64,000 nt of DNA. Source: Chalara sp. BL73 (lineage: Eukaryota; Ascomycota; Leotiomycetes; Helotiales). A program made the translations under genes and the position numbers. The notes beneath the pieces were generated by a model. The model worked only from the letters and a program-made list of their open reading frames with translations, was not told the origin of the DNA and did not search any database. Every line of letters starts with the position of its first letter. Within the stretch, counting starts at the first letter, position 1. Positions 30,856 through 42,800 of this stretch are shown here, piece by piece. Where the stretch lies: contig CAKJVC010000006.1 in NCBI GenBank assembly GCA_918026815.1, positions 1,817,164-1,881,163 on the forward strand. The letters run 5' to 3'.

Positions 30856-33365
30856 CTACTGTGAGGCATTTGCCTGTACTGAGAAGTCTTTCGCTAATGA
30901 TGCAGTCGCCTTCATATGTTCCGCTTTCCCAACCAACTGGAACATGTCTTGTACCCACTGTCTCTCTACCCCCCCTTCAGGCAGGGTATCGTACGCAACC
31001 CGAAGAGAACCCAGCACCCGAGTACTATGATTTGGGACTGCTCGTATAAAATATTCCGTGCTTCTACAGATGATACACGCTAAGCTATACTGCTCGTAAG
31101 GCCCCAGCTTCCCTTCTGTTCGCATATCAACGAATGAGATTGTAAGAAGAGCCCCATAGTATAGGCATAGTGCACGTGCTAGTTCGGGCTCAGGGTAGGT
31201 GATTGCGGGTGGAGAAATAAGTTGTCCATTTAACAGGTCTCGACATCGGAAGACTGGAAACTTGGTATCTGCAGCCAAGGGAAGCTGCGATCCTTCTATC
31301 TGATCTGAAGATTCTAAAGGCCCGCCAATCCGGTCTGCATGTTTTATCTTCCACTTATGTAAACGGCACTCAATATCAGCCACTGATGCCTTTAACATAG
31401 TCTGCCGATCTAGTATTTGGGAGGGCAATATAGAATTCGCCTTTGTAGCTGCTTTAAGACCATCATAATACGCAAGGAGAGTAGGAATGTCCGCTAGGAT
31501 GTCCAAAAGATGTTGCACAAAGTCTTTCGGGCTGACAGACCAAGGAATTGTCTTCCATTCCTCCTTTGCAAGAAACGTTGGAGATCGGCAGGCTATAGCT
31601 GTAGTGATCTAGATAGTTATTAATATTTGAAGTTTGTATAGCCGAGTTTCTGGAGCTGTACCAAATAATTACGATAACTAACAAAGCACAGATGTTCTAA
31701 GCCAGAAATATGACTTTGTGGCCCGCGAAACTCGATTAGTTTTAACGCACCCATCATATGATTAACCAAGCTCTTCTCGGATGTATTTTGGAGTAACTGA
31801 TCATAACACGAAATTGAGCTTATGTCATTTATAAGTATAATAAGGATATGTTACCTCATAATGTACTGCCAAAAACACGGTGAGCAAAGTTGATAGTGAT
31901 CTGCATTGGCTCGGAGACAACAAGGCGTTTTGCAACACTTTTAAGACATTGACATACAATTTTTGCGCTGCAAACACGATCCTTGAGTCGCCGATGGAAG
32001 ATCCAAAATATGTTGCTGAAACAGATAGAAACACGTTATATATAATCGGCGACGAATGCCTGATCTCTGCAACGACACGGAGACAATCTGGAGATCTGTA
32101 GCCTGGTGGTGTGACTGTAGCAAAAGCGTCCAAGTAGCTTTCCAAGAACATGTCATATATAGAGGTCTCGGACATACGTTGGCCAGCAGAAGATGCTAGA
32201 GAGTAGTGCATTCCTGGTGGAAGTTTAAGGACTGGACACTATTAGCTGCTAAACTCAAAGTAGAATTCACTAGAATTTGAATTGTGATGTTAGTATAGAC
32301 ACACCTTCTCTGTCCCTTGTTCTACGTCCCATTGCCTTTTGTATAGTAGGTTTCTCCTTTCTAGGTGCATTAATAGTCGTGGCTTTCACTCCCCACGCGC
32401 TCTTATCATTGACCAGAGCAGGACCTACAGTATCTGAGTCTGGCTCCTCAGTCGCTGCATCCTTAATACAGCCTGGATCCGCTTCATCGCCTTCTTTCCG
32501 TAGATTAGAAGATGTTTGTGCCACTTTACATACGGCCGTATAATTTAGACTGCCGTCTGATCTGATCTGATGTATAGCTTGAGGCACGCTAGAAGGTGGG
32601 GCATTCCCTGGTGATTGTGGGTTCTGATGAAAGTGTTGCATGTACTTTCCCACTAAAACTTGTCCAGTCCTATCTCGAGCTGTGCGTTCAAGACCATGTT
32701 TGAAAGGAGGAGACTGGGAAACAATAGCATCATGATCAACACTAGTCATATTGTCTTCAAATTCTCCTAGCACCTTCTCAGGGGAACACGCTTCCCCACT
32801 TTCATGTTCGACATTATCATTGTCATTGTCATTATCTTGGTGGCCAGTAATTGCTTTCGCGAGTGATAAGGCCTCAACTGTCACTCGAAGGCTATGACTA
32901 ATCTCCGGAGCCTGGTCTAAAACGCCACTTGCGAGCATCTTCTCTTCGAAGTCAAGTAATACTTTAGTCGTTTGAGAGATTGTATTCTCCATATTCAACA
33001 CTTTGTTTTTGAGTGATTGGATTTTGGTTTCTCGGCGGAGTGTAAAAGCTCGCTGTGCCAATCTTATCTGAGTTCGACGCTTCTGCTGATTATCAGTACA
33101 TGTACTACTTGCTAGTGTTGTAATTGAAGAAAGTACTTACATCAGCTTGAGCCGAATATACAGGACTCAGTCTTGGTCTCTCTTTATGCTTCACTATATT
33201 TTTGCCATTATGGCCGCCATGCTTTCTCTTGTCACTTCCTCCTCGTTCACCCTTTGTTGCTAAGGTAAACTTAGTTGTACAATCCCAGCTTGATGCAGTA
33301 GGTCGGTCAACTCTTTCGACAGGTGTTGTAAAAGACAATTGCTCTGGTTCTGAGAAATCATCCAT
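30856..33365 (-). CDS. bZIP transcription factor with fungal C-terminal regulatory domain
   Basis: A 735-residue model in five exons: 33365-33141, 33085-32305, 32213-31855, 31772-31673, 31598-30856. Introns are 55, 91, 82 and 74 nt, most with a clear CTRAY branch, and exon lengths sum to 2,208 nt (a multiple of three). The start is MDDFSEPEQLSF, the first ATG of exon 1; the open frame above it has none. Exon 1 to 2 joins to QKRRTQIRLAQRAFTLRRET, the basic region of a fungal bZIP, followed by a leucine-zipper-like helix (IQSLKNKVLNMENTISQTTK). The C-terminal half (YDMFLESYLDAFA..., GALKLIEFRGPQSHISGLEH, AIACRSPTFLAKEEWKTIPW) matches the regulatory domain shared by fungal bZIP and Zn2Cys6 regulators. 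Exon 4-5 junctions are the least certain. No lesion is seen. Its targets cannot be inferred; no biosynthetic cluster lies nearby. Confidence 0.85.
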
Positions 33366-33950
33366 ATTTACACTTCTCGAAAATCCTCGAAACGTTATGC
33401 TCCTCAGATAAGAGTTGTCGTGCAAGTCGTCAGGGTTCAAACCACAGCCTTGCTGCAGATTCTTGCAGGATGCGATGTGAGCTCAGTGAAGTATAGCCGA
33501 GTTGGGGATGTACTTGATCCACGCTAAGGATTGGGCTATGGTAGACGGATGAGGTCATAGATGTTCTGCAGGAGATTGCGAGAGATTCATCGAGAGGTTA
33601 TAGGTATGGCCTGGAATGCAGCTCCGTTTTCGAAGCTGCTTGTCTCATTACGTTCTGTTACTTTGGTGCCTTTACAAACCTGACGTATCATGCAGCACGA
33701 TTTGGAAATAATCCGTGATATATTGGAGGGGTTTCATGTACATGCATGGATCGTCGCCAAGGAAGGCAGCCCCTACCAATAAGCCGGACCATCCTTACCC
33801 CTTTACGGAGCCCTGTATCTACCTTCAGACCACACCAATTATTTGGGCCGAACCTCAAAACTTTAAAACCAAAAAACTGTCATTTTGCGGAACCACACAA
33901 CAACTATACTTCAACTCTCTATTGTTCTCTATGATTGTGTATGAAGTGTG
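33366..33950. other. presumed bZIP promoter region
   Basis: Upstream of the bZIP start; no gene seen. Confidence 0.4.
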
Positions 33951-34110
33951 TGTTAGGATTTGAGAATCTAGGGGTAGCTGACAAGTCTGACTAAGTGGGG
34001 AACGCTAGCGCTGAAGACTTTTTCACACGCACAATTGCTAGAACACACTTCATACTCAATAGAGAGAACAATAGAGAGCCTGACGGCATCCCCCATACCT
34101 TCTGATTATG
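33951..34110 (+). repeat. dispersed repeat E, copy 2
   Basis: Second copy of the repeat at 20680-20840, in the same orientation. A poly-C run (about 34137-34150) follows shortly after. Confidence 0.6.
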
Positions 34111-34317
34111 GAGAGTGATACACGACCTCCCCCTTTCCCCCCCCCCCCCCTGCAATTTGGGTATTCTGCCACCAATCAGAATATTTTGGTGGGGCACTCA
34201 CCAAAATCAACTGCTGGCTTGAAGAAGGAATGAAGAATTGAATTGAATAGCAATATGATTAATATAGTCAATAGAACTAATACAGAATTAAAATCTGGCT
34301 AATAGAGTATTAAAAAT

Positions 34318-35504
34318 CTAAAAAAATCGATCTATTTGGCTTTGAGAATCGATTGAGTATTGAGTTGCAGGTACTCGCTCTTTTTCTTGCAGCAGATTTC
34401 CTTCAGTTTGTATGTAATTTCGATGATTTTGACTGCCATAGAAAGAGTCGTACGCTGATTGCAAGGAAAGGAAAAGTTCGTAGATAAGTAAATCTCGGTT
34501 TGTAGAGGGCGTTAAAGGTTGATTTGGGCACGTACTTCTAGTATGGCCAGTTGATTGGTGTCACGGCCCTGGCCCTACTTCGAGCTTGGCGCCAAGCACT
34601 GCAAAGCTCGGTAGAGCTTGGCCCCTGTTACCACAGGGCTCGGCACCCCAGAGCTTGGCAACCAACGCTACAGGGCTCGCTTACACTGGCCCCTGGCCAG
34701 CATCCTGTATATAAAGCACTGCTCTTTTTCCCTTCTTCTGCCTGTAGTTTGTTCTCTTAGTTATAACAATTGATAGTTGTTCACACCTCTGAGTCCTTCT
34801 ACCTAGATCTACGGATCGAGATCCCTGTTCGGCTTGAGTTGTTACAATTGGCACCTTCTACAAGTTGCTCTATCATGCCCATAAGCAATACAAGCAGAAC
34901 AGTGCCGTAGAAGTTGTGTTATTTCTTCAAATTGGCTTAATATCTTTCCTGTTTGTGCAGTTCGTAGTTGATTGTGCTGGCGTACGTGTGCTCGTTTTTC
35001 TGCTTCAGCGGATCGACGTCGTTGATAGCTAATAGGATCAAGAGTAGGAGTAAGAAACACAATAGGCTCAGCACCTGGAAAAGGTCGTAAATAGTGATAA
35101 TAAGAGTGAAAATCGAGTAGCTGAATGACTTGATTGTATTCGATTTTAAGCTTAATTGTATGCCAGCACGGTACACCAAACGCAGAAAAGAAATTGCCAG
35201 TACAAATTGTATAAGGATCGTCTGCTGGCAATTACTTTTTTTGTTGATAAATAGCGTATTGCTCTGAAAGCAACTTCAGCCCAAAATTAGTAATATTGCT
35301 TGTTACCCCATAGTAAAATGAGCTCGAAAGGTGTATAAGTGTTGACTGACGTTCTCTCGCTCTTTTCTGTTGTATTTTGATCAACTCAACTTCAATTGCC
35401 AGTTGCGTACTTTCCTATACAGTCGTTAAATCATCTGTAGAAGTGCCTATCCAGCTTTTGGGAGTATGATGCCCTCCTTCGAGAGCTGACGTAGTACGTG
35501 CTCC
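34318..35504 (-). pseudogene. MULE-2: C-terminal half of a Mutator-like transposase
   Basis: A single frame reads from SWIGTSTDDLTTV (about 35430) through KRARERQSTLIHLSSSF, the SWIM-type zinc finger (about 35170: FFSAFGVPCWHTIKLK) and two zinc knuckles (CSACIAYGHDRATC, CQSTGHTRSTC) to a stop at 34318. Internal TAG (about 35413) and TAA (about 35232) replace Gln or Trp codons. The catalytic core is absent; the gene ends abruptly at LTR C (35505). LTR A (34559-34846) splits the last zinc knuckle, and removing it restores the frame. It is distinct from MULE-1 and MULE-3 but shares their C-terminal architecture. Confidence 0.75.
34559..34846 (+). repeat. solo LTR family A inside MULE-2
   Basis: 288 bp, TGTCACGGCCCTGG to GTTGTTACA. 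Perfect 5-bp duplication ATTGG at 34554-34558 and 34847-34851. Excising it with one duplication rejoins the MULE-2 reading frame. Confidence 0.95.
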
Positions 35505-35678
35505 TGTCACGGCACGCGCTGTGGATCTACAGATACAGAGGGCAGCTGTGGTACTATACGAGAATCTATAGCTAAGGAAGGAAGAGGGAGCTCGAGGAGA
35601 GCAAGCTATATATACACGAGGAGCTCGGGGAGCTCGCCTAATATGGATCACGTGTGCTTGGGAGCACGCGACGTGACA
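35505..35678 (-). repeat. LTR family C copy, canonical ends
   Basis: 174 bp, TGTCACGGCACGCG to GCGACGTGACA; inverted copy of 1348-1521. Flanks (GCTCC and ACGCG) do not match, so this copy marks a rearranged junction where MULE-2 ends. Confidence 0.88.
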
Positions 35679-36080
35679 ACGCGGATCAGTACATCTGACA
35701 GAGGGACTAACCGAATTTGGATTAGTGTGCTGAAAGCTACACCCTACTACTTCGTACATGCCCGAATATTCCAACAAAATCGAGGCCGTGCACCTAGTGT
35801 GACAATGTCTCCACAACAGGTACAACCAATGGCCATAAGACATTTGGAACGCCGCTTTTAAACTCTATTCCAAAGAATCAACTAAATGATGCTTTAATTC
35901 CAGCGAACGGAAGTAAAAAACTTCAAAAGCAGCATTGCCAAGCAATTTTATATGGAGACGGTGTGGCTGTTGAAATATTCGGGCATGTACGAAGTATATA
36001 CTTGGTAATTTTGAAACAAGCGAGACAATGGAATTCTGTAAAACAGAATGACTTTATGTAATTACTTACTAAGCCTGTGG
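35679..36080. other. intergenic with small inverted repeat
   Basis: CTTCGTACATGCCCGAATATTCC (about 35752) recurs inverted at about 35975-35998, giving a foldback of about 245 bp. No gene seen. Confidence 0.4.
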
Positions 36081-37116
36081 CTGGATAACGGGTCCCAATA
36101 CATATACCACTATGGTAGGTTTATAATTTGCTTAGGTAAGCGCTCAAAACCTACCACCCCCCCTGCCACCACACCAAAATGATCGCGCGTCGCGTTCGAC
36201 ACCCATTTGCACTGTAACTTTGCCTGCAATTGATGCATCACCAGACGCAATTACATTACAACAATGGATATTCGACTTTCACTGTCGCCGCAGCCTTTGC
36301 CAATATCGCAATTGCCTACTACACCTTCTATATCTATGCCGCTGCCTCCAGAAGCTACATACAGCTCTAAAGAAAAGTTATATGCTTCAATTCAAGCTTA
36401 GGCAGCACAGCACTACTATGCTTTTCGCATTGAACGGTCTACAAAAATAGGCAAAAGTGCCTTAACTAGGATTTTGTATAGTTGTGATCGTGCCGGGCTA
36501 GTACCGCCTGAAAATCATTCGCAAAATAGCGTACAAGACCGCAAACGCCGTACAGCTACTCGAAAGACAGGTTGTCAGTTCTCAATAATAGCCCGTGAAT
36601 GCGCGGATACACAATGGGAGCTTCGCTATAGGCCTGGCGCGGAATACGGTATACACAATCACTCTCCAAGTCAATCAATTAGCTCTCATCCAGCACACCG
36701 AAAGCTAGCACAAGCGGAAATAAACCAGGCTAGAGCTTTATATAATACAGGTAATTTTAATAGCATATAATAGCCTGAAAAAGAACTAATATCTCTAGGA
36801 ATCAAGCTAGGCCAAACAATTACATATCTCCGCGAAATGACAACTACTTTACTTCAACCGTACGACATATATAACCTTAATGCTTCTTTTAAAAGAGAGC
36901 AAAAGCATGGACTTTCCGCAAATGACGCTTTAATTCAACATTTCAAAGACAACAATATTCACTTCAAAATCAATATTACACCTGATAATCGAACACAGCA
37001 TCTTTTTATTGCTTACCCTCAATCGATTCAGCTTGCTCAAACTAATCACGATGTTGTATTAGTTGATAATACATATAAAACCAATAAATTTGACATGCCA
37101 CTTTTTCACATGATTG

Positions 37117-37523
37117 GTAAGCTTTTGCTTTTTATTTATATTAATTTTTATACTTGTCACGGCTTTAGCCTTCCGGGGCGGAGCTTACTACCGGATACCC
37201 TAGAGCTCGGACAGAGCACAGCACCGGACACCCCAAAGCTCGGATAAAGCACAGCACCGGACACCTCAAAGCTCGGATAGAGCACAGCACCGGACAACCC
37301 AAAGCTCAGGCGGAGCTCAGCACCGGACACCGCAAAGCTCGCCTACTCTGGCCTCCGGCCAGTTCCTGTATATAGAGCACTGCTTTCCTTCCTTTCTTCT
37401 GTCCGTAGCTTGTTCTTTTAGTTATAACAATTAATAGTTGTTTACACTTCTGAGTTTTTTTATCTAGATCCACGGATCGAGATTTCTATTCAGCTTGAGT
37501 TGTTACAATACTAATTTTTGTAG
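37117..37523 (+). other. intron of MULE-1 gene, enlarged by LTR insertion
   Basis: Donor GTAAGC at 37117 and acceptor TTTTTGTAG ending at 37523. Without the LTR and one ATACT the intron would be 49 nt with branch site ATACTAAT. The target duplication is the first part of that branch site, so both copies remain and the right-hand copy still reads ATACTAAT. Confidence 0.9.
37155..37507 (+). repeat. solo LTR family A inside the MULE-1 intron
   Basis: 353 bp, TGTCACGGCTTTAG to GAGTTGTTACA. Perfect duplication ATACT at 37150-37154 and 37508-37512. Longer than other family A copies because a GAGCACAGCACCGGACA-type unit is repeated about four times. Confidence 0.95.
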
Positions 37524-38627
37524 GTATTACAAGCTCAGGCATGACATTTTCAATTGGGTTTTGTTTTTTGCCAGGTGAAACAAAACAAAACTTTGTGTGG
37601 GCTTTTCAATGTTTTCAAAGCCTTGGTATCAATCCTGTTCTTATGGCTATGGACAGTGACCAGGCTCAAAAAAATGCATCAGAAGAAGTGTTTCCACATA
37701 TTTCTACGCTACTTTGTGTTTGGCACGTTAATCAATGTGTTTTGGCCAAGTGCAAAAGTGTAGTTGGAAACGAAAACTGGCCAGCATTTGAAGCTGCCTG
37801 GCGTACAGTTATTCAGTCACCTACAATTGAGCAATTTGATCAGTCTTGGCTTGAATTTCAAACTCGATATTCAACTCCTAAAACTAAGCAGTGCGTGACA
37901 TATCTGCAAAATGAATGGCTAAAGCCTGGCCAAAAAGAACGTTTAGTTGCAGCTTGGACAAATCAACACTTACATTTTGGCATTCGAGTTACGTCACGTG
38001 TTGAAAGTGCTCACGCATATATTAAGCGTTATTTAGGAGGCAAAAAAACCAAAGGAGACCTTTATTCGTCATAGCTACTTATTGAAGCGGCTGTAATTAA
38101 CCAAGTTACAGCTGTGTCAACTCGTACGGCTATACAACAAGACCGAGCACCTCTTGATATAGACGTGAAGCTATTTCAAGGCTGTTTTGGAGTTATTACA
38201 TAGCACGCACTCCGGCTTGTACAGCAGCATTTACAGCTTGTTTCACTGCCTTTACAGCCTTGTACAAAAAGCTTTACACGCTCAATGGGCTTGCCTTGTG
38301 CACATATATGTGATATAAAAAGGTCTACAGGCCTTATTCCGTCAGACTTTCACGAGCACTGGTACTGGGACCGTCAAAGTACTTTACAGCCACTTCTTGA
38401 CCCGCTGCGAGCTAGTAAACAAAATACAGCTAATTTGCGAACAGCTCGTACGGGCCGTATTCTTTCTACAAGTGAAAAGCTACTTGTAAAGCAGCCTCCT
38501 AAATGCTCAGCATGCCATAGGAAAGGGCATACAATGAACAGTTCTAACTGTCCAGTAAGGCTACAAGCATCAATTGCTAAACAAAGTCAAATTCTTCTTG
38601 ATATAGACATAGAAGCAAGGCAGCCAC

Positions 38628-39150
38628 TAGCGCTTACAGCGCTTACAGCGTCCACTATGCCTGTAGCATCCCCTGTGCTTACAGCGCCTACAGCGTCCAA
38701 CATGCCTGTAGCATCCCCTGTGCTTACAGCGCCTACAGCGTCCACCATGCCTGTAGCATCCTCTGTGCTTACAGCGCTTACAGCGTCCAACATGCCTGTA
38801 GCATCCCCTGTGCTTACAGCGCCTACAGCGTCCACCATGCCTGTAGCATCCTCTGTGCTTACAGCGCTTACAGCGTCCAACATGCCTGTAGCATCCTCTG
38901 TGCTTACAGCGTCTACAGCGTCCACTGTGCCTGTGATGTCTCCCGTACTTACAGAGCCTATAGAGTCCACTATAGCTGTAGCGTCTCCTGTATTTACAGA
39001 GCCTATAGAGTCTACTATAACTGTAGAGTTTCCTGTTCTTACAGAGCCTATAGAGTCCACTATAACTGTAGCGTTTCCTGTACTTACAGAATCTATAGAG
39101 TCTAGTATCACTGTAGCGTCTCCTGTATTTACAGCGCCTACAGTGTCTAC
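38628..39150 (+). repeat. 45-bp coding tandem repeats in MULE-1
   Basis: About eleven units encoding VLTAPTASNMPVASP-like 15-mers. The first units are near identical; later ones drift to EPIESTITVAS. They lie between the zinc knuckle and the C-terminal domain, probably as a flexible linker. Confidence 0.9.
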
Positions 39151-39608
39151 TGTGCTTAAACAGCTATCTCCAGACAGGCCAGAAGTTCTAATGCAAGCCT
39201 ATTTAGCTGAAAAAGCAGCTTGGCTAGCTCAGCACTCTACTGTACGACCAACAGAGTACCGTAAAGCCCGGAAATGGGCTACTCCGCGACCAAAAGTCTT
39301 AAAAGAACAGCTATTTTACATGCCCAAAGAACGACGTGACCTCACGGGTAATATTATAGCAAATCAGGCTAATTGGACTTCTGAAGAAATTATAGTATAG
39401 CTAGATAATGAAGAAAAGAAAGAAGAGGACGAGTATAATAAGCTAGAATCGGAGTTTGTAAGAAATAGCAACAAGCACACGGAAAACAAGCGTAAAGAAG
39501 TATAGGGTAGAATTGAGGAAGAGCATGCACGAGATTCGGAGCGGTACATTCTGTAAAATTGATTATTACAATGCAATTAAGTCCAGCGTGCATCAATTGC
39601 AGGCAAAG

Positions 39609-39816
39609 TGTTCAAATAGAGAAAGTCACGTGGCCTTCAGAGAGTATAGGGCAAACAAGTATCAATTGCTGAAGGTTATAGAACCTAAACTACAGGAGAG
39701 AATCCCTCTACTTATAGAGGTGTGATACCCACATGTCAACACACTGATGCCTACAGGTGCCTACTGGTGCCTACAATAGACTTTAGGCATGGTCCTTAGA
39801 CCTAACCTGCTCAACA
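39609..39816 (-). repeat. Copia-1 LTR (3' copy)
   Basis: 208 bp, TGTTCAAATAG...CTGCTCAACA as read on the plus strand. Has tandem TGCCTACAGGTGCC/TACTGGTGCC units that vary between family copies. Confidence 0.95.
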
Positions 39817-39825
39817 CCACTCCTT

Positions 39826-42800
39826 CTAAGGATCCATCCCTAGCGATACCATCCCTAATCCCTCACGATGCTTCTCGAATTTGACTCTTTTTAGGCTCTT
39901 TGTAAGGATATCGGCTGTGTTTTCCTCTGACTTGATATAGCACAGCTTGATCCTGCCGCTCGCTAGGTGATCCCTTATAAAATGATGGCGTATGTCGATA
40001 TGCTTAGTACGAGCACTGTATTGAGCGTTTTTCGCCAGATCTAGTGCTCCGTTACTATCCATATAAATAGGAATAGTACTCGTTTCTATCCCTAAATCTT
40101 TGAGAAACTGCTGTAGCCACAGTGCTTCCTTTACTGAGTTCCCCACAGCTACATACTCGGCTTCTACGGTACTGTTGGCAACCGTTTTTTGCTTTGTAGA
40201 GCTCCATATTACAGCACCTTCGGCCATCATCACTACCTGGCCGCTTGTCGATTTTCTATCGGCTTCATCACCTGCCCAGTCAGAATCGCTGTAAGTGCGT
40301 AGAGTGCCGCCAGCTGCCCTGTATAAAATGCCCCAATTCACTGTATTTTTGAGGTATTTCAGAACCACCTTTTGTGCTTTGTAGTGCTTGACTAAAGGAG
40401 CTTGGTTGAATCTCCCCAAATAAGAGACTGCTTGAGCAATATCAGGCCTAGTTCCTAGAGCCGGCCAGCCTAAAACACCTTCTATTTCCTGATATAGTTG
40501 CTTGTCAAATGGTTCTGACTTTCCACTCAGCTTTTCAAACATTGGCCTGTCAATCCCTTTGCAGTCATTTAGGCCATACTTCCTAATAATTTTCTGCACA
40601 TAGGTTTCTTGATTAATGAAAATCGATCCGTCAGGCAAGTGATGTATTTCCATGCCTAACAATTTCCGCACCTTGCCCATATCAACCATATTGAACCGTT
40701 TTGCCAGCTCTTCTTTCAATACGCTGATTTCATCGATTCTAGGCCCTACAATAAGTAGATCATCGACGTACACAGCGATAACAATAGGCCAATTGTCGTC
40801 AGTTGATGCCTTGATAAAAATAGAAGGATCGCATGCAGATGCTTTATATCCTTGACTTAATAGAAAGTTGTAGAGTACTTCGTACCATACTCTAGGTGCC
40901 TGTTTCAGCCTATATAAGCTCTTTTTGAGCTTCAGAATAATATCAAGCTTGTCTGACTCTTCTAGGCCCATTCCTTCTACAGGCAATGAGTTTAGCTCTT
41001 CCGGGGGCTCCATCCAGATTTCTTCCTCCAGGTCACCGTACAGAAATGCTGTTTCTACATCCATTTGCTCTGTTTCAAGCTTGTTGCGTGCTGCAAGAGC
41101 CAATAGGATCCTTACGCTAGCCAACCTTGCTACTGGTGCGTAGGTTTCGAAATAGTCACGGCCATATTCCTGAGTAAATCCTCTGGCCACTAATCGAGCT
41201 TTAAACCGCCTATCTGCCTTGATTTTGAATACCTATTTGCAGTCGACTGTTTTGCTATGGAATTTGGGGTTTCTATAGTACTTTTCCCAAGTTTTGTTCT
41301 TTAAAAGACACTTCATTTCTTGATGTGCAGCTTTAAGCCACTCTTTGCTTTGAGGGCTATCCATAGCTTCTTGCCAGTTTCTAGGCTCTACTATTTCTGG
41401 CATTTCGATAGCCATATAGCTTTCGTAGGCTTTGTCTTGTGTACTAGGTCCGCTTTCAAAGTCGTTTTCTTCATTTTCTTCAGCACTCTCAGTAGTGCTA
41501 TCAGCGTTCTCTGATTCCGAGTTATAGAGTGTTTGGTCCCCTGTATCGGCCACAATCCAGTTTCCTCTGATTCCATTTGCCTCGTCGTACGAAGCGTTTT
41601 CTAGTTCTGGGTCATAAACACCTCCTTCCCAGGGTTCCGCGCTAGCATCATTTAGTGGCTCCTGATTAGCTGCATTCTCTTGGTTAGCAGCTGGACTTTC
41701 CTGAATAGGCTCTGTTCTTTCAATAGGGGTTTGGATAAAATGGTGATATCCCTTGAACTTCCTAATGTACGTTCCTCCAGGTATGTTTTCATTTACAACT
41801 ACATGATTGCTAGAGAACTCCTTCTTTTGTACTGGGTCATAAACAAGGTATCCCGAGCCTGAATAGCCTATCAGAATACCCTTGAAGCCCCTAGGCAATA
41901 GCTTGTCTACACCTTTTTCCTTAGGGATCGTTACAGTGACGTTACTGAACCATACCCTCAAATGCCTAGTCTCAGGCTTGACCTTCCACCATACCTCGTA
42001 CGGTGTCATGCCTATTGCTGGCTTGTATGACCTATTCATGGTGTAGAAAAAGGTATTTGCGGCATCCTCCCAAAACTCTAAAGGTGCTTCAGCTTCTATA
42101 AGCATGCACCTAACGCCTTCTACCTAGGTTCTATTTAAACGCTCTGACGGCCCGTTTTGCTCTGGGGTATAGTACGTCGTATAGCCTATTATAGTGCCTC
42201 TGTCACGGCCCCATTTGGTCAGCTTTGACCTGAACTCAGGTGCTGAATCACATCTTAGCTCCTTGATCTTGCTTTCTGTCTGAGTCTCATAAATATTTAC
42301 CATATCCTTTAAATATAGAAGGAATCCTTTCCTGTCAGGCATGCCTCTAAGCTGTTGCATGCCTTTTTCGCTCCCTGTAAGCGTTATCACGTACAAGTTG
42401 CCTTGCCGCGAGCACACTCTCGCAGGACCCCATATATCCATATACACCACTCCTGGTCTGACTTCTTCAGCCGATAGTGAGCTTATATGAGCCCTGTGTG
42501 CTTTGCCTAGCTGGCAGACCTCTGAACAGGTCTCTTTTGTAGAAGTATCTACTTCTTCCATCCCTCGTACGTGGTCTTTTGTTTTGGCCAAGTACCCGTA
42601 ATTGATATGGTTGAACCTTCTATGCATCAAGCTAAGCTCTTCTTTTTGCTTCGAAGTAGCTATATGCATAGATCTATTACAAAATAGTCGATTTTGCAGC
42701 CGAAACAGGCCTTTTCTGTAATCCCGATATGCAACCACGCTTTCTTTGGCAGGATGCTGAATAACAGCCTGGTTTTTCTCAAACGTAACCCGAGCTCCTT

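Larger units (their letters stand above)
36264..39556 (+). pseudogene. MULE-1 transposase, seven in-frame stops
   Basis: Starts ATG at 36264 (MDIRLSLSPQPLP). An N-terminal DNA-binding region (about 36474-36700) is followed by the MULE core: VVLVDNTYKTNKFDMPLFHM (first Asp, near 37050), LMAMDSDQAQKNA (second Asp, near 37650), RVESAHAYIKR (Glu, near 38000). The SWIM finger GLPCAHICD (38290), a knuckle CSACHRKGHTMNSSNC, eleven or so 15-residue repeats and a DRPEVL-type C-terminal domain (39170-39556) complete it. An intron (37117-37523) joins MIG to ITSSGMTF; a solo LTR lies inside it. Stops at 36399, 36768, 36771, 38072, 38201, 39398 and 39503 are all TAG or TAA where CAG, CAA or TGG fits. This is consistent with RIP; no frameshift was found. 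Confidence 0.92.

Noticed and set aside
35415..35843. 142-residue minus frame
   Set aside because: Chance fusion of MULE-2, LTR C and flanking DNA.
38587..39111. 174-residue antisense frame in MULE-1
   Set aside because: Mirror of the 45-bp coding repeats.
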